Assembly (NCBI GenBank): GCA_900315525.1
Contig: OMZO01000001.1
Coordinates: 62,001-126,000 of the forward strand
Reading direction: 5' to 3'
From: an uncultured Prevotella sp.
Lineage (GTDB): Bacteria; Bacteroidota; Bacteroidia; Bacteroidales; Bacteroidaceae
Length of the DNA: 64,000 nt
Made by a program: the position numbers and the translations under genes. This document shows, one piece after another, positions 53,426 to 62,234 of this stretch. Within the stretch, counting starts at the first letter, position 1, and each line of letters starts with the position of its first letter. Under the pieces are notes generated by a model. The model had not been told where the DNA came from. It saw nothing but the letters and a program-made list of their open reading frames with translations, and ran no database searches.

Positions 53426-53463
53426 CAATAACCATCCCTTATTACTCAATAACCGTCCCTTAT
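53426..53463. repeat. Array E: CAATAACCRTCCCTTAT twice, period 21 bp
   Basis: CAATAACCATCCCTTAT at 53426-53442 and CAATAACCGTCCCTTAT at 53447-53463, one base different, 4-bp spacer. Not palindromic. 16 bp before the GH2 ATG, so inside its likely promoter or leader. Confidence 0.87.
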
Positions 53464-53478
53464 CTAAAAACTAAAACA

Positions 53479-56100
53479 ATGAAGAGAATCAGCTTATTCC
53501 TTTCCTTACTGCTCAGTCTCAGCAGCAATGCTGCCAACGACAGTAAGACCATCGACCTCAGCGGCACGTGGCAATTTACGTTGGACCGCCAGAAACAGGT
53601 GCAGCCCGACAACGTCATGACAGAGACAGTACAATTGCCTGGAACCACCGATACCAATAAAAAAGGCGATTTCATCGCGAAAAGTGAGGAAACTACCCAT
53701 CTGACGCGCCCTTGGTCGTACAAGGGCAGAGCCTGGTACAAACGTGAGGTAGAGATACCAAGAGTATGGAAGGGCAAACCCATTTACCTGATACTGGAGC
53801 GCACCAAGCCGACAGAAATCTATATTGATGCCAAACTTGCTGGAAACTCTAACGATATCTCCACCCCTCAGGTGTTTGAACTATCCAAGTGGCTCACCCC
53901 TGGCAAGCACCAGCTCGCCATCATGGTGGATAACAGCAGCGGAGTGCCAGAACAGATCTACGCCAACAGTCATGCCTATACCGAGGACACCCAGACTAAC
54001 TGGAACGGTATCATCGGAAGAATGGAACTTACGATTGATCCCCATCAGACAAAGACGGGGGATAAGAACGCTAAAATCCACCTGAACTTCAAGGACTTCC
54101 ACATCGAGGGACAACACTTCTATGCCAATGGTCACAAGATATTTCTGCGCGGCAAGCATGATGCCTGCGTATGGCCTCTCACAGGACATGTCGCTATGGA
54201 TGTCGATTCGTGGATGGATTACCTCGGTACCTGTGCAGCCTACGGTCTGAACCATGTTCGTTTCCACAGTTGGTGCCCTCCCGAAGCCGCTTTCGTCGCA
54301 GCTGATGAACTCGGCATCATCCTGCAGCCAGAGCTCCCCTTCTGGGGCGACTTCAACGAGAAGGACACCGTGCTGATGCAGTTCCTGCACAAGGAGGGTG
54401 AGAATATCCTGCGCACCTACGGCCATCATCCCTCATTCCGGATGTTCGCTCTGGGCAATGAACTCTGGGGCAGCATCAGTAAAATGGCCGAATTCATCGA
54501 GGATTTCCGCAAGATTGCACCTGATAAGGTCTTTACCTTCGGCAGCAACTACTACCTCGGCTACCAGGGTGTGAAGAAAGGCATGGACTACTTCACGACC
54601 TGTCGTGTAGGCGGTGAGGGCTGGGGAAACTACAACACCCACACCCGCGGCTCTTTCTCGTTTGCCGATGTAGCCGATGGCGGTATGATCAACCATTTCT
54701 ACCCCAACACGATGATGAACTTCGAGGAAGGTTGTAAGCTGGCATTCCCAGAGGGAGAGGCATGGACGAAGGCCATACCCGTCATCTCGCATGAGACAGC
54801 ACAGTTCCAGACCTACCCCGACTTCGATGAAATCGCGAAATATAAGGGCGTGCTCTATCCTTATAATATGGAGGTGTTCCGCTCACGCCTCGAGAAAGCC
54901 GGCATGCTGGATCAGGCCAAAGACTTCCATCAGGCCAGTGGTGCCTGGTCGTTGCAGCTCTACAAACAAGACATCGAGATGGACCTGCGCACCAAGAATA
55001 TGGCAGGCTTCCAACTGCTCGACCTTCAGGACTATCCAGGACAAGGTTCGGCCTACGTTGGCATTCTCGATGCCTTCATGGATCCGAAGGGACTGTGCAC
55101 AGAGCGCGAATGGCGGGAGTGGTGCGCCCCAGTAGTGCCATTGCTGGTGGCAGACCGTTTCTGTTTCACCAACGAGGATGGGATCCACGCCTGGATTCAG
55201 GTTGCCAACTATAGCGGAGCGTCGCTCAACGGCAAGACACTTCGTTGGGAACTGCATGCTCCGCAGGCAGAATCTCACAGCCACCCCGTCCCCATGAGTG
55301 GTGAGATGAAACTACCCGCTACCGAAGGACTCTTCACCGCAGGAGAACTGAAAATCGATCTCAAGAGCTTCGACAAGCCGACAAAACTGCAACTCTGTCT
55401 CACCATCGAAGGTACAGAGTTTTATGGTGTGCCCTATCATAACACTTACGACCTCTGGGTTTATCCAGCCTGGAGCGACTTGAGTAAGTTAGAGAGCCAA
55501 GTCATCGTTACCAATGAACTGACAGACTACATCGCCAAACAGTTGGAAGACGGCAAGCGCGTACTGCTGATGCCAGACTCCACGAACCTCTGTGTGGGTG
55601 GTCTCTTCCAGACGGACTATTGGAACTACCGTATGTTCAAGACCATCTCGGAGAACAACAAGAAGACTGTATCACCAGGTACTCTGGGCATCCTGACAGA
55701 TCCGAAACACCCCATCTTCAAGGGATTCCCCACAGAGATGCACACCAACTGGCAGTGGTTCCCCGTAATCAAGGCCAGTCATCCGATGATGCTCGACAAC
55801 ACTGGTAAGGACTATCGCCCTATCGTACAGGTAATCGACAATATCGAGCGCAACCACAAGCTCGGTCTCATCTTTGAGTTTGCCGTCGGCAAGGGCAAGT
55901 TGCTCGTCTCGATGGCAGACCTTGAGAAAGCCACCGCCTACCCCGAAGGTCGGGCCTTCTATCGTAGTGTGCTATCGTACATGACCTCTGAGGATTTCGT
56001 GCCTAAGACGCACATCACCCTCGAGGATTTCCAGAAACTGATGACAACACCCGTCGTGGAAGGTAAGATTGGTGAACTAAACAACATCTCACCTTATTAA
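53479..56100 (+). CDS. Glycoside hydrolase family 2 enzyme
   Basis: Signal peptide residues 1-18 (LLLSLSSNA). Jelly-roll sugar-binding domain (DLSGTWQFTLD, residues 25-180) with SYKGRAWYKREVEIP, an Ig-like linker, then a TIM barrel with FHIEGQHFYANGHKIFLRGK and NHVRFHSWCPPEAAFVAADE. General acid Glu328 in LGNELWG; nucleophile candidate Glu439 in VISHETAQF. C-terminal 300 residues form additional beta domains and a helical part. 873 residues. Family-2 enzymes include galactosidases, glucuronidases and mannosidases; activity unresolved. No classic -7 box found in the 99-bp gap, which is filled by arrays D and E. Confidence 0.9.
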   Translation: MKRISLFLSLLLSLSSNAANDSKTIDLSGTWQFTLDRQKQVQPDNVMTETVQLPGTTDTNKKGDFIAKSEETTHLTRPWSYKGRAWYKREVEIPRVWKGKPIYLILERTKPTEIYIDAKLAGNSNDISTPQVFELSKWLTPGKHQLAIMVDNSSGVPEQIYANSHAYTEDTQTNWNGIIGRMELTIDPHQTKTGDKNAKIHLNFKDFHIEGQHFYANGHKIFLRGKHDACVWPLTGHVAMDVDSWMDYLGTCAAYGLNHVRFHSWCPPEAAFVAADELGIILQPELPFWGDFNEKDTVLMQFLHKEGENILRTYGHHPSFRMFALGNELWGSISKMAEFIEDFRKIAPDKVFTFGSNYYLGYQGVKKGMDYFTTCRVGGEGWGNYNTHTRGSFSFADVADGGMINHFYPNTMMNFEEGCKLAFPEGEAWTKAIPVISHETAQFQTYPDFDEIAKYKGVLYPYNMEVFRSRLEKAGMLDQAKDFHQASGAWSLQLYKQDIEMDLRTKNMAGFQLLDLQDYPGQGSAYVGILDAFMDPKGLCTEREWREWCAPVVPLLVADRFCFTNEDGIHAWIQVANYSGASLNGKTLRWELHAPQAESHSHPVPMSGEMKLPATEGLFTAGELKIDLKSFDKPTKLQLCLTIEGTEFYGVPYHNTYDLWVYPAWSDLSKLESQVIVTNELTDYIAKQLEDGKRVLLMPDSTNLCVGGLFQTDYWNYRMFKTISENNKKTVSPGTLGILTDPKHPIFKGFPTEMHTNWQWFPVIKASHPMMLDNTGKDYRPIVQVIDNIERNHKLGLIFEFAVGKGKLLVSMADLEKATAYPEGRAFYRSVLSYMTSEDFVPKTHITLEDFQKLMTTPVVEGKIGELNNISPY

Positions 56101-56115
56101 TATATAGGCGATTTA

Positions 56116-56218
56116 TTAGGCACGGATTAACACGGCTTAAATATTATTTAAGACACGGCTATTCCAGTTAATAGGAAGCCGTGTCTTTCTTTTGAAAGCC
56201 GTGTTAATCCGTGCCTAA
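56116..56218. repeat. Nested inverted-repeat element, copy 1
   Basis: Perfect 23-bp outer arms at 56116-56138 and 56196-56218, starting TTAGGCACGGATTAACACGG. Inner hairpin AGACACGGCT (56151-56160) / AGCCGTGTCT (56177-56186). Lies between two convergent genes. Copy 2 is at 58648-58774. Confidence 0.92.
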
Positions 56219-56238
56219 AATCACACCTATAATTGTGC

Positions 56239-58068
56239 CTATTTATTCTTCTTTTTGCGAGGCTTGCGCATCGCCCAACCTTCTTCGCTGAAATCAGGCT
56301 CGTCACCTCGTAGTTCCTTCGATGATTTCTTCTTGCCCTTCGAGCGAGCCTCTTCCGAGTGCATCAATGAGCGCCAATCGTCCTTTTTCTGGTGTTTGGG
56401 CTTGGATGCTGACTTTGCTGATCTGCCTTCAGATGGTTTTCCACCCTCATCTGCATCGTTGCAGCGCACAGTTCTGCCTTTATGTCTGATACCTGTCAGC
56501 TGGATCATCACCTTCTTGGCATCCTTTTCTGGTACCTCGAAATAAGAGATGGTATCCAACAAATCGATATGCCCTACCTCCTGACGACCACCTACAAAAC
56601 GATTCAGCGTCTGCATCAGCTCACCAGGATAGAAGCCATCACGCTTACCTAAGTTGATAAACAGCCGGCGATAGCCTTTCTGGGCCTTGTTCTGTAGTTT
56701 CTGTTTGTCACTCTGGGGTTTCTTTTCCTTCTTGTCAGGCACGACTGCTTCAATCTCAGGCGCTTCGGCATAGTAGGCCAAGAACTTACCAAACTCCAAC
56801 GAAACAATCTTCTTGATGAGTTCCTCCTTGTCGATATATTCGAAGTAACGGTTGATATCCTGCATGAAGGGGGCAATCTCCTCGTCATCGACATCCGTCT
56901 TCACGATCTGGTCCATCACCTTATAGAGCTGTTTCTTACAGATTTCCTCAGCTGATGGAATCTCTGCCTTCACAAACTCCTTGCCGATCTCCTTTTCGAT
57001 ATTGCGGATCTTGAACTTCTCACGACTATGCACGATGGAGATAGACGTTCCCTTCTTACCAGCACGACCAGTACGGCCTGAGCGGTGGGTGTAGTTCTCG
57101 ATATCATCAGGCAGTCCGAAGTTGATGACATGCGTCAGATCGTCCACATCCAGTCCGCGTGCAGCGACATCTGTTGCCACAAGCAACTGCGTCAGGTGGT
57201 TACGGAACTTCTGCATCGTCAGGTCGCGCTGCTGCTGCGAAAGGTCGCCATGCAGCGACTCCGCATTATAGCCATCCTTGATGAGTTTGTCGGCAATCTC
57301 TTGCGTTTCTATCTTCGTGCGACAGAATATGATGGCGAAGATACGAGGATAATAATCAACGATGCGTTTCAGCGCCAGATACTTGTCCTTGGCGTTCACC
57401 ATATAATAGATATGGTTCACGTTTTCGGCCCCTTCGTTACGGCTGCCCACCACGATTTCCTGATAGTCGTGCAGATATTTCTTAGCCACGCACTCCACCT
57501 CCTTGCTCATCGTGGCCGAGAACATCAGCGTGTGATGCTCCTCGGAGAGCGATTCGAAGATTTCGTTGATACTATCCGAGAAACCCATGTTCAGCATCTC
57601 GTCAGCCTCGTCGAGCACGATGTTTGTCACCTGTTCCAAATGCGCAAAGCCGCGATGCATCAAGTCAACGAGTCGTCCTGGCGTAGCCACGATGATCTCG
57701 ACACCCTTCTTCAGGGCTCTCATCTGTGGTTCGATGGCTGCACCGCCATATACAGCCTCTACATGTATGCCATCCATATACTTGGCAAAGTCGCGCAGGT
57801 CATCGGCAATCTGCAGACAGAGCTCTCTGGTGGGCGACAGCACCAGAGCCTGTGTCTCTCTGCGTGAGGTGTCAATACGCTCCAGAAGCGGAATGCCGAA
57901 TGCGGCTGTCTTGCCTGTACCCGTCTGGGCCAGTGCTATCACGTCATTCTGATTCTCAAGCAGAAACGGAATGACAGCCTCCTGTACAGGCATCGGCTGT
58001 ACAAATCCTAACTCCTCAATTGCCTTGCGTATCGACTCGCAAACGCCTAATTCTTCAAATGTCTTCAT
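56239..58068 (-). CDS. DEAD-box RNA helicase with DbpA-type RNA-binding domain
   Basis: The start at 58068 (MKTFEELGVCESIRKAIEEL) lies 23 nt from its -7 box; the longer frame extends through the promoter. Helicase motifs: Q motif region FVQPMPVQ, AQTGTGKT, PTRELCLQ, DEAD in VLDEADEM, SAT in FSATMS, ARGLDVDD and HRSGRTGRAG. Residues about 455-540 carry the DbpA RNA-binding fold (GYRRLFINLGKRDGFYPGEL), then a basic Lys/Ser-rich tail. 609 residues, similar to CsdA/DeaD in layout. Likely role in ribosome assembly or cold adaptation. Confidence 0.95.
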   Translation of the reverse strand: MKTFEELGVCESIRKAIEELGFVQPMPVQEAVIPFLLENQNDVIALAQTGTGKTAAFGIPLLERIDTSRRETQALVLSPTRELCLQIADDLRDFAKYMDGIHVEAVYGGAAIEPQMRALKKGVEIIVATPGRLVDLMHRGFAHLEQVTNIVLDEADEMLNMGFSDSINEIFESLSEEHHTLMFSATMSKEVECVAKKYLHDYQEIVVGSRNEGAENVNHIYYMVNAKDKYLALKRIVDYYPRIFAIIFCRTKIETQEIADKLIKDGYNAESLHGDLSQQQRDLTMQKFRNHLTQLLVATDVAARGLDVDDLTHVINFGLPDDIENYTHRSGRTGRAGKKGTSISIVHSREKFKIRNIEKEIGKEFVKAEIPSAEEICKKQLYKVMDQIVKTDVDDEEIAPFMQDINRYFEYIDKEELIKKIVSLEFGKFLAYYAEAPEIEAVVPDKKEKKPQSDKQKLQNKAQKGYRRLFINLGKRDGFYPGELMQTLNRFVGGRQEVGHIDLLDTISYFEVPEKDAKKVMIQLTGIRHKGRTVRCNDADEGGKPSEGRSAKSASKPKHQKKDDWRSLMHSEEARSKGKKKSSKELRGDEPDFSEEGWAMRKPRKKKNK

Positions 58069-58082
58069 CGGATTTTTCGTTA

Positions 58083-58122
58083 TTTGGTTGCAAAGATACA
58101 AAAAATAATCGTATCTTTGCAA
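58083..58122. promoter_or_regulatory. Overlapping divergent promoters (helicase gene and LOG-family gene)
   Basis: TTGCAAAGATAC (58088-58099) and GTATCTTTGCAA (58111-58122) form perfect 12-bp arms. The minus-strand -7 TATCTTTG is 58098-58091 with -33 TTG at 58122-58120 (21-bp spacer); the plus-strand -7 is 58112-58119 with -33 TTG at 58088-58090 (21 bp). Each -33 thus sits next to the other's -7. Confidence 0.82.
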
Positions 58123-58127
58123 GCAAT

Positions 58128-58664
58128 ATGAAAATATGTGTGTTTTGTTCTGCTAATGAGCAGATAGACCCTGCGTTCTTCACATTGACAGAAGAACTGG
58201 GAAAGTGGGCCGCAGAAAACGGTCATAGTATCGTGTATGGCGGTGTAAATCAGGGACTCATGGAGTGCGTGGCCAAGGCTTCGAAGGAGGCTGGAGGCCG
58301 TACAATAGGGGTCGTGCCGATGATTGTTGAGAAGTCTGGGCGCATCAGCGACTATGTGGATGTAGAGATACCTTGCGATAATCTGACAGACCGTAAACAG
58401 CTGATGATGGACCAGAGCGATATGTTTATCGCCTTGCCTGGGGGCATCGGCACTTTAGACGAGGTGTTCACAGTAGCCGCCTCAGCCACTATTGGCTATC
58501 ACCAGAAGCCCCTCATTCTTTATAACATGAAAGGCTTTTGGGACTCACTCATCGCCCTGCTCGACGACCTGCAAGCCAAAGGGATGATCCGCGGGAATTG
58601 GCGAGATTACATTAAAACAGCCGATTCCATCGAACAAATAGGCTCAATTTTAGGCACGGATTAA
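58128..58664 (+). CDS. LOG family protein (TIGR00730; nucleotide 5'-monophosphate phosphoribohydrolase-like)
   Basis: Start at 58128 (MKICVFCSANEQIDPAFF), 8 nt after the -7 box; the frame upstream crosses both promoters. 178 residues in a Rossmann fold with the two family motifs YGGVNQGLMECVA and LPGGIGTLDEVF. Members release the base from cytokinin-type or purine nucleoside monophosphates. The last codons (ILGTD and the TAA stop) are supplied by the left arm of inverted-repeat copy 2. Single-gene unit. Confidence 0.93.
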   Translation: MKICVFCSANEQIDPAFFTLTEELGKWAAENGHSIVYGGVNQGLMECVAKASKEAGGRTIGVVPMIVEKSGRISDYVDVEIPCDNLTDRKQLMMDQSDMFIALPGGIGTLDEVFTVAASATIGYHQKPLILYNMKGFWDSLIALLDDLQAKGMIRGNWRDYIKTADSIEQIGSILGTD

Positions 58665-58774
58665 CACGGCTCTCTATCGAGAGACACGGAACTTTTCTCT
58701 CCGTGTCTCTATGGTGATTTAATTAAATCCGTGTCTTTAAATTTATTTAAAGCCGTGTTAATCCGTGCCTAAAA
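58648..58774. repeat. Nested inverted-repeat element, copy 2
   Basis: Perfect 24-bp outer arms at 58648-58671 and 58751-58774, same sequence as in copy 1. Inner hairpin GAGACACGGA (58681-58690) / TCCGTGTCTC (58700-58709), and a further ATCCGTGTCTTTAAA downstream. Between convergent genes; the left arm overlaps the end of the LOG-family gene. Confidence 0.92.
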
Positions 58775-58785
58775 ATAGATCTGTC

Positions 58786-59949
58786 TTATGACAGCAGACT
58801 ATCAGCCAACTGCTCCAGTTGTGCCTCATCGGCAGCCTTCATGCGAGAGCGGATGGTGACCATTGGCTCTACGATCTCACAGTCTTTCAGACTCTCAATC
58901 ATCGAGCGCATCACTTTACCTGCCGTAGGCATCCAACTGCCGTTCTCGACGATACCAAAGCGACGGCGCTGATAGTTCTTAATCTGCAGGTGATAGAGGA
59001 AATCGTGCATAACCGGGAACACGCCTGCGTCATAACTCGATGCAGCCACCACGACAGTGGGATAACGAAAAGCATCCTCAATGACCTCAGCCATATCATC
59101 GCGGCTCAGATCACTCACCACCACCTTCTTGGCACCTTTCTCACGCAGAATCTCGCCCAGACGCTCAGCTGCAACAGCAGTTCCACCATGAATGCTGGCA
59201 TAGGCGATGAGTATGCCCTCGCTCTCGGGCTCGTACTTGCTCCATGTATCATAGAGTTTGACAGCCTCAGCCAGCGCCTCACCCTTCAGCACAGGACCAT
59301 GCAGCGGGCAGATGGTCTGAACATCGATAGCAGCCATCTTTTTCACCACGCTCTGTACCTGCGTGCCATACTTGCCGCAGATATTAAAATAGTACCTGCG
59401 AGCCTCGCAAGCCCAGTCATCGGTCTCATTCACCAAAGCACCGAACTTTCCAAAACCATCAGCAGAGAACAGCACCTTATCCTTGGTGTCGTAGCTCATG
59501 ATGACCTCTGGCCAATGCACCATAGCCGCTGAGATGAACTGTAGCGTATGCTGACCCAGCTTGAGCGTATCGCCCTCCTTGACGGTGATGACACGGCCAT
59601 CGAAGTTGAAGCCTTCAAAGAAATTAGGCAGCATCTTCACAGCCTGGGCACTGCAAACGAGCTGAAGACCTGGATAGGTTTCCAGCATCTCTGCAATAAG
59701 TGCAGCGTGATCGGGTTCCATGTGGTGAGCCACCAGATAGTCTGGTTGGCGACCATTGAGGGCGGCCTTCAAGTTTGTCTTCCACTCTTCGCCCTTGCGA
59801 CGGTCAGCAGTATCCATGACTGCGATCTTCTCATCATCAATGAGATAGGAATTATAACTCATGCCCTCAGGCACCACATATTGGCTTTCAAACAGATCGA
59901 TGTCAAGATCATCAACACCGATGTACTTAATGGTATCACTAATCATCAT
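58786..59949 (-). CDS. A-type flavodiiron protein (FprA family)
   Basis: Reduces O2 or NO to water or N2O in anaerobes. Start at 59949 or 59946 (ATGATG); the frame upstream overlaps the previous gene. Metallo-beta-lactamase-like domain with the di-iron ligands HHMEPDHAAL, then VHWPEV, an Asp in FSADGFG and His in PLHGPVLK. A flavodoxin domain (about 250-385) starts ILIAYASIHGGTA. 388 residues; no rubredoxin or NAD(P)H-reductase domain, so electrons must come from another protein. 4 bp after the PfkB gene. Confidence 0.94.
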   Translation of the reverse strand: MMISDTIKYIGVDDLDIDLFESQYVVPEGMSYNSYLIDDEKIAVMDTADRRKGEEWKTNLKAALNGRQPDYLVAHHMEPDHAALIAEMLETYPGLQLVCSAQAVKMLPNFFEGFNFDGRVITVKEGDTLKLGQHTLQFISAAMVHWPEVIMSYDTKDKVLFSADGFGKFGALVNETDDWACEARRYYFNICGKYGTQVQSVVKKMAAIDVQTICPLHGPVLKGEALAEAVKLYDTWSKYEPESEGILIAYASIHGGTAVAAERLGEILREKGAKKVVVSDLSRDDMAEVIEDAFRYPTVVVAASSYDAGVFPVMHDFLYHLQIKNYQRRRFGIVENGSWMPTAGKVMRSMIESLKDCEIVEPMVTIRSRMKAADEAQLEQLADSLLS

Positions 59950-59953
59950 ATCT

Positions 59954-60889
59954 TTAAATATTAAGTTTCTTCTGATTTGCAAACGTCAAGTCGATACTAT
60001 TATTGATGCTCTGGCATACGTTTGCCGAGAACTGCTGGGCCTCAGCAATGACCTGATCCCATTGTTGCTCTGTCATACCAGAGACTATCTGGTCGCGCGT
60101 AATGCCATACTTTACCAGTCCATAGATGAAACCAGCATTAAAGTTATCACCTGCTCCGATAGTGCTGACAGTCTCCGTCTTCATAACAGGATACTGCTTA
60201 CTCAGTCCACCTGCAGAGCGCATCTCTAAAGGATTGGCCCCTTGCGTATAGATAAAGTTCTTGCAGTAGAAAGATATCTGGGCACGATAGACGGTCTCTG
60301 CATCGTTTTTATTGAACATCACCTCAAAGTCCTCCTGACTGCCCCTTACGATGTCTGCCAACTCCAGATTCTCCAGGATATTCGGCGTGACCTTCATCAC
60401 TTCGTTACGATGAGACGAACGGAAGTTCACGTCATAATACAGGATTGCCCCATTATTATGGGCATACTCCAAAAAGGAGAACACCTGTGGGCGGATGACA
60501 GGATTCACCGCATAGAAAGAACCGAACATCACGATGTCATCGGGCTGAATCTCTGGGAAGGAGAAGTCCAGTCTGTCATGGGGATGATCCTTGTAGAAGA
60601 TATACTCTGCATCATTATTATCATTCAGGAAAGCCAGCGATACCGGTGACTTTGATTCTGGATAGACACTGATGTTACTGGTATCCACATGGTTCTCCTC
60701 CAGGAAGCCGATAATCTGTTTTCCCACCCTGTCGTTGCCCGTCTCGCTGATAAACGTGGTGTTCAAGCCCGCACGCCCGAGGGAGATGAGGCCATTGAAC
60801 ATAGAACCACCCGGCACTGCACCGATGGGCTGATTGTTCTTGAAGATGATATCGAGAATCGTCTCGCCTATACCTATTACCTTACGCAT
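59954..60889 (-). CDS. PfkB family carbohydrate kinase (fructokinase/ribokinase-like)
   Basis: 311 residues, ribokinase fold: VPGGSMFNGLISLGRAG near the N-terminus, and the C-terminal PfkB signature STIGAGDNFNAGFIYG with the catalytic Asp. Substrate is a sugar or nucleoside; GGSMFN is common in fructokinase-type members but cannot fix the substrate. Cotranscribed with the flavodiiron gene; functionally unrelated as far as can be seen. Confidence 0.9.
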   Translation of the reverse strand: MRKVIGIGETILDIIFKNNQPIGAVPGGSMFNGLISLGRAGLNTTFISETGNDRVGKQIIGFLEENHVDTSNISVYPESKSPVSLAFLNDNNDAEYIFYKDHPHDRLDFSFPEIQPDDIVMFGSFYAVNPVIRPQVFSFLEYAHNNGAILYYDVNFRSSHRNEVMKVTPNILENLELADIVRGSQEDFEVMFNKNDAETVYRAQISFYCKNFIYTQGANPLEMRSAGGLSKQYPVMKTETVSTIGAGDNFNAGFIYGLVKYGITRDQIVSGMTEQQWDQVIAEAQQFSANVCQSINNSIDLTFANQKKLNI

Positions 60890-60909
60890 TGTTTCATGAT
60901 TTATGGCTG

Positions 60910-60917
60910 CAAAGATA
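60910..60917 (-). promoter_or_regulatory. -7 element of the PfkB-flavodiiron operon
   Basis: TATCTTTG on the minus strand followed by CAGCCAT; 21 nt to the ATG. -33 unclear. Confidence 0.6.
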
Positions 60918-60960
60918 CAAATAAATTGAGAATTAAGAATTAAGAATTAAGAGTTTTTTG

Positions 60961-60968
60961 TACCTTTG
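60961..60968 (+). promoter_or_regulatory. -7 element of the M16 peptidase gene
   Basis: TACCTTTG followed by CAGCCAAA and the ATG at 60977. The upstream AATTAAG tandem tract (60929-60952) occupies the -33 position. Confidence 0.6.
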
Positions 60969-60976
60969 CAGCCAAA

Positions 60977-62230
60977 ATGACAAAATACAATACATATATT
61001 CTCAAAAACGGCCTGCGCCTCATCCACCTGCCTTCTGCTTCGCAGGTGGTGTATTGTGGCTATGACATCGCCGCGGGCACCCGAGACGAAAGGCGACGGG
61101 TAGGTGACGGCACGGGTATTGGCGAAGAAGGACTGGCTCATTTCTGTGAACACATGACCTTCAAGGGCACAACGCGCCGTAATGCCCTTCAGATTATCAA
61201 TGCCATCGAAGGACTGGGTGGTGAACTGAACGCCTTCACCAACAAGGAGGACACCTGTTTCTATGCTGCCATCTCAAAGGAGCACTTCCCACAGGCTGTT
61301 GATGTGCTGACAGATATCGTTTTCCACAGTCAATACCCACAGTCGGAAATCGACAAGGAGGTGGAGGTGATCTGTGATGAAATCGAGAGTTACAACGACT
61401 CGCCCGCCGAACTGATCTACGACGAGTTTGAGAATATCCTCTTCGAAGGACATCCCCTTGGACACAACATCCTTGGCAATGCCGAACAACTGCGCACATA
61501 TACCACAGACGATGCCCTGCGCTTCGTACATAGGAACTACCGCCCAGACAACGCCGTGTTCTTCGTCTATGGTAATATCGACTTCAAACGACTCGTCAAA
61601 CTATTGGAGAAAGAAGACATACCACAGTATTCGGACAAACCGCAAAACAACGAGCCGAATGTCTTAACTCATCAGCCTATCGGACAGACCATCACCCGCG
61701 AACTCCATACCCATCAAGCCCATGTGATGACTGGTTGTCGTGCCTATGCTTACACCGATCCGCGCCGTATGACACTCTATCTGCTGAACAACATCTTAGG
61801 CGGTCCAGGCATGAATGCTCGTCTGAACCTGTCGCTGAGAGAACGCCACGGACTGGTCTATACCGTCGAGAGTTCGATGGCCAGCTATGGCGACTGCGGA
61901 CTCTGGTGTGTCTATTTCGGCTGCGACCATCATGATATCCACCAGTGCCTCCACCTGGTGCGCCATGAACTCGACCGTGTGATGCAGAAACCACTTAACA
62001 CGACCCAGCTCAACGCGGCCAAGCGCCAGTTGAAAGGTCAGCTCGCCATTGCCTGTGACAACCGTGAGCAGTTTGCCCTTGACTTCGGCAGGAGCTATCT
62101 CCACCACGGACAAGAACGTAATCTCGAACAGCTCTACCAGCGCATTGATGCCATTACGGCTGAGGAGATACAACAAGTGGCAAACGAACTGTTTGCCACT
62201 GATGTGCTGACGACTCTCATCTTCAAATAG
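60977..62230 (+). CDS. M16 family zinc peptidase (insulinase/PqqL-like)
   Basis: 417 residues without a signal peptide, so cytosolic. Zinc motif His55-Phe-Cys-Glu58-His59 in LAHFCEHMTFKG with the downstream Glu in EVEVICDEIE. The second half is the inactive M16 repeat (GGPGMNARLNLSLRERHGLVYTVES). This single-unit size matches bacterial two-domain M16B proteins. The mRNA is predicted nearly leaderless. Stops 4 bp before the end of the convergent GH92 gene. Confidence 0.93.
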   Translation: MTKYNTYILKNGLRLIHLPSASQVVYCGYDIAAGTRDERRRVGDGTGIGEEGLAHFCEHMTFKGTTRRNALQIINAIEGLGGELNAFTNKEDTCFYAAISKEHFPQAVDVLTDIVFHSQYPQSEIDKEVEVICDEIESYNDSPAELIYDEFENILFEGHPLGHNILGNAEQLRTYTTDDALRFVHRNYRPDNAVFFVYGNIDFKRLVKLLEKEDIPQYSDKPQNNEPNVLTHQPIGQTITRELHTHQAHVMTGCRAYAYTDPRRMTLYLLNNILGGPGMNARLNLSLRERHGLVYTVESSMASYGDCGLWCVYFGCDHHDIHQCLHLVRHELDRVMQKPLNTTQLNAAKRQLKGQLAIACDNREQFALDFGRSYLHHGQERNLEQLYQRIDAITAEEIQQVANELFATDVLTTLIFK

Positions 62231-62234
62231 ATCC

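Noticed and set aside
57085..57867. Plus-strand open frame of 260 codons
   Set aside because: Antisense to the DEAD-box helicase core and without any recognisable domain.
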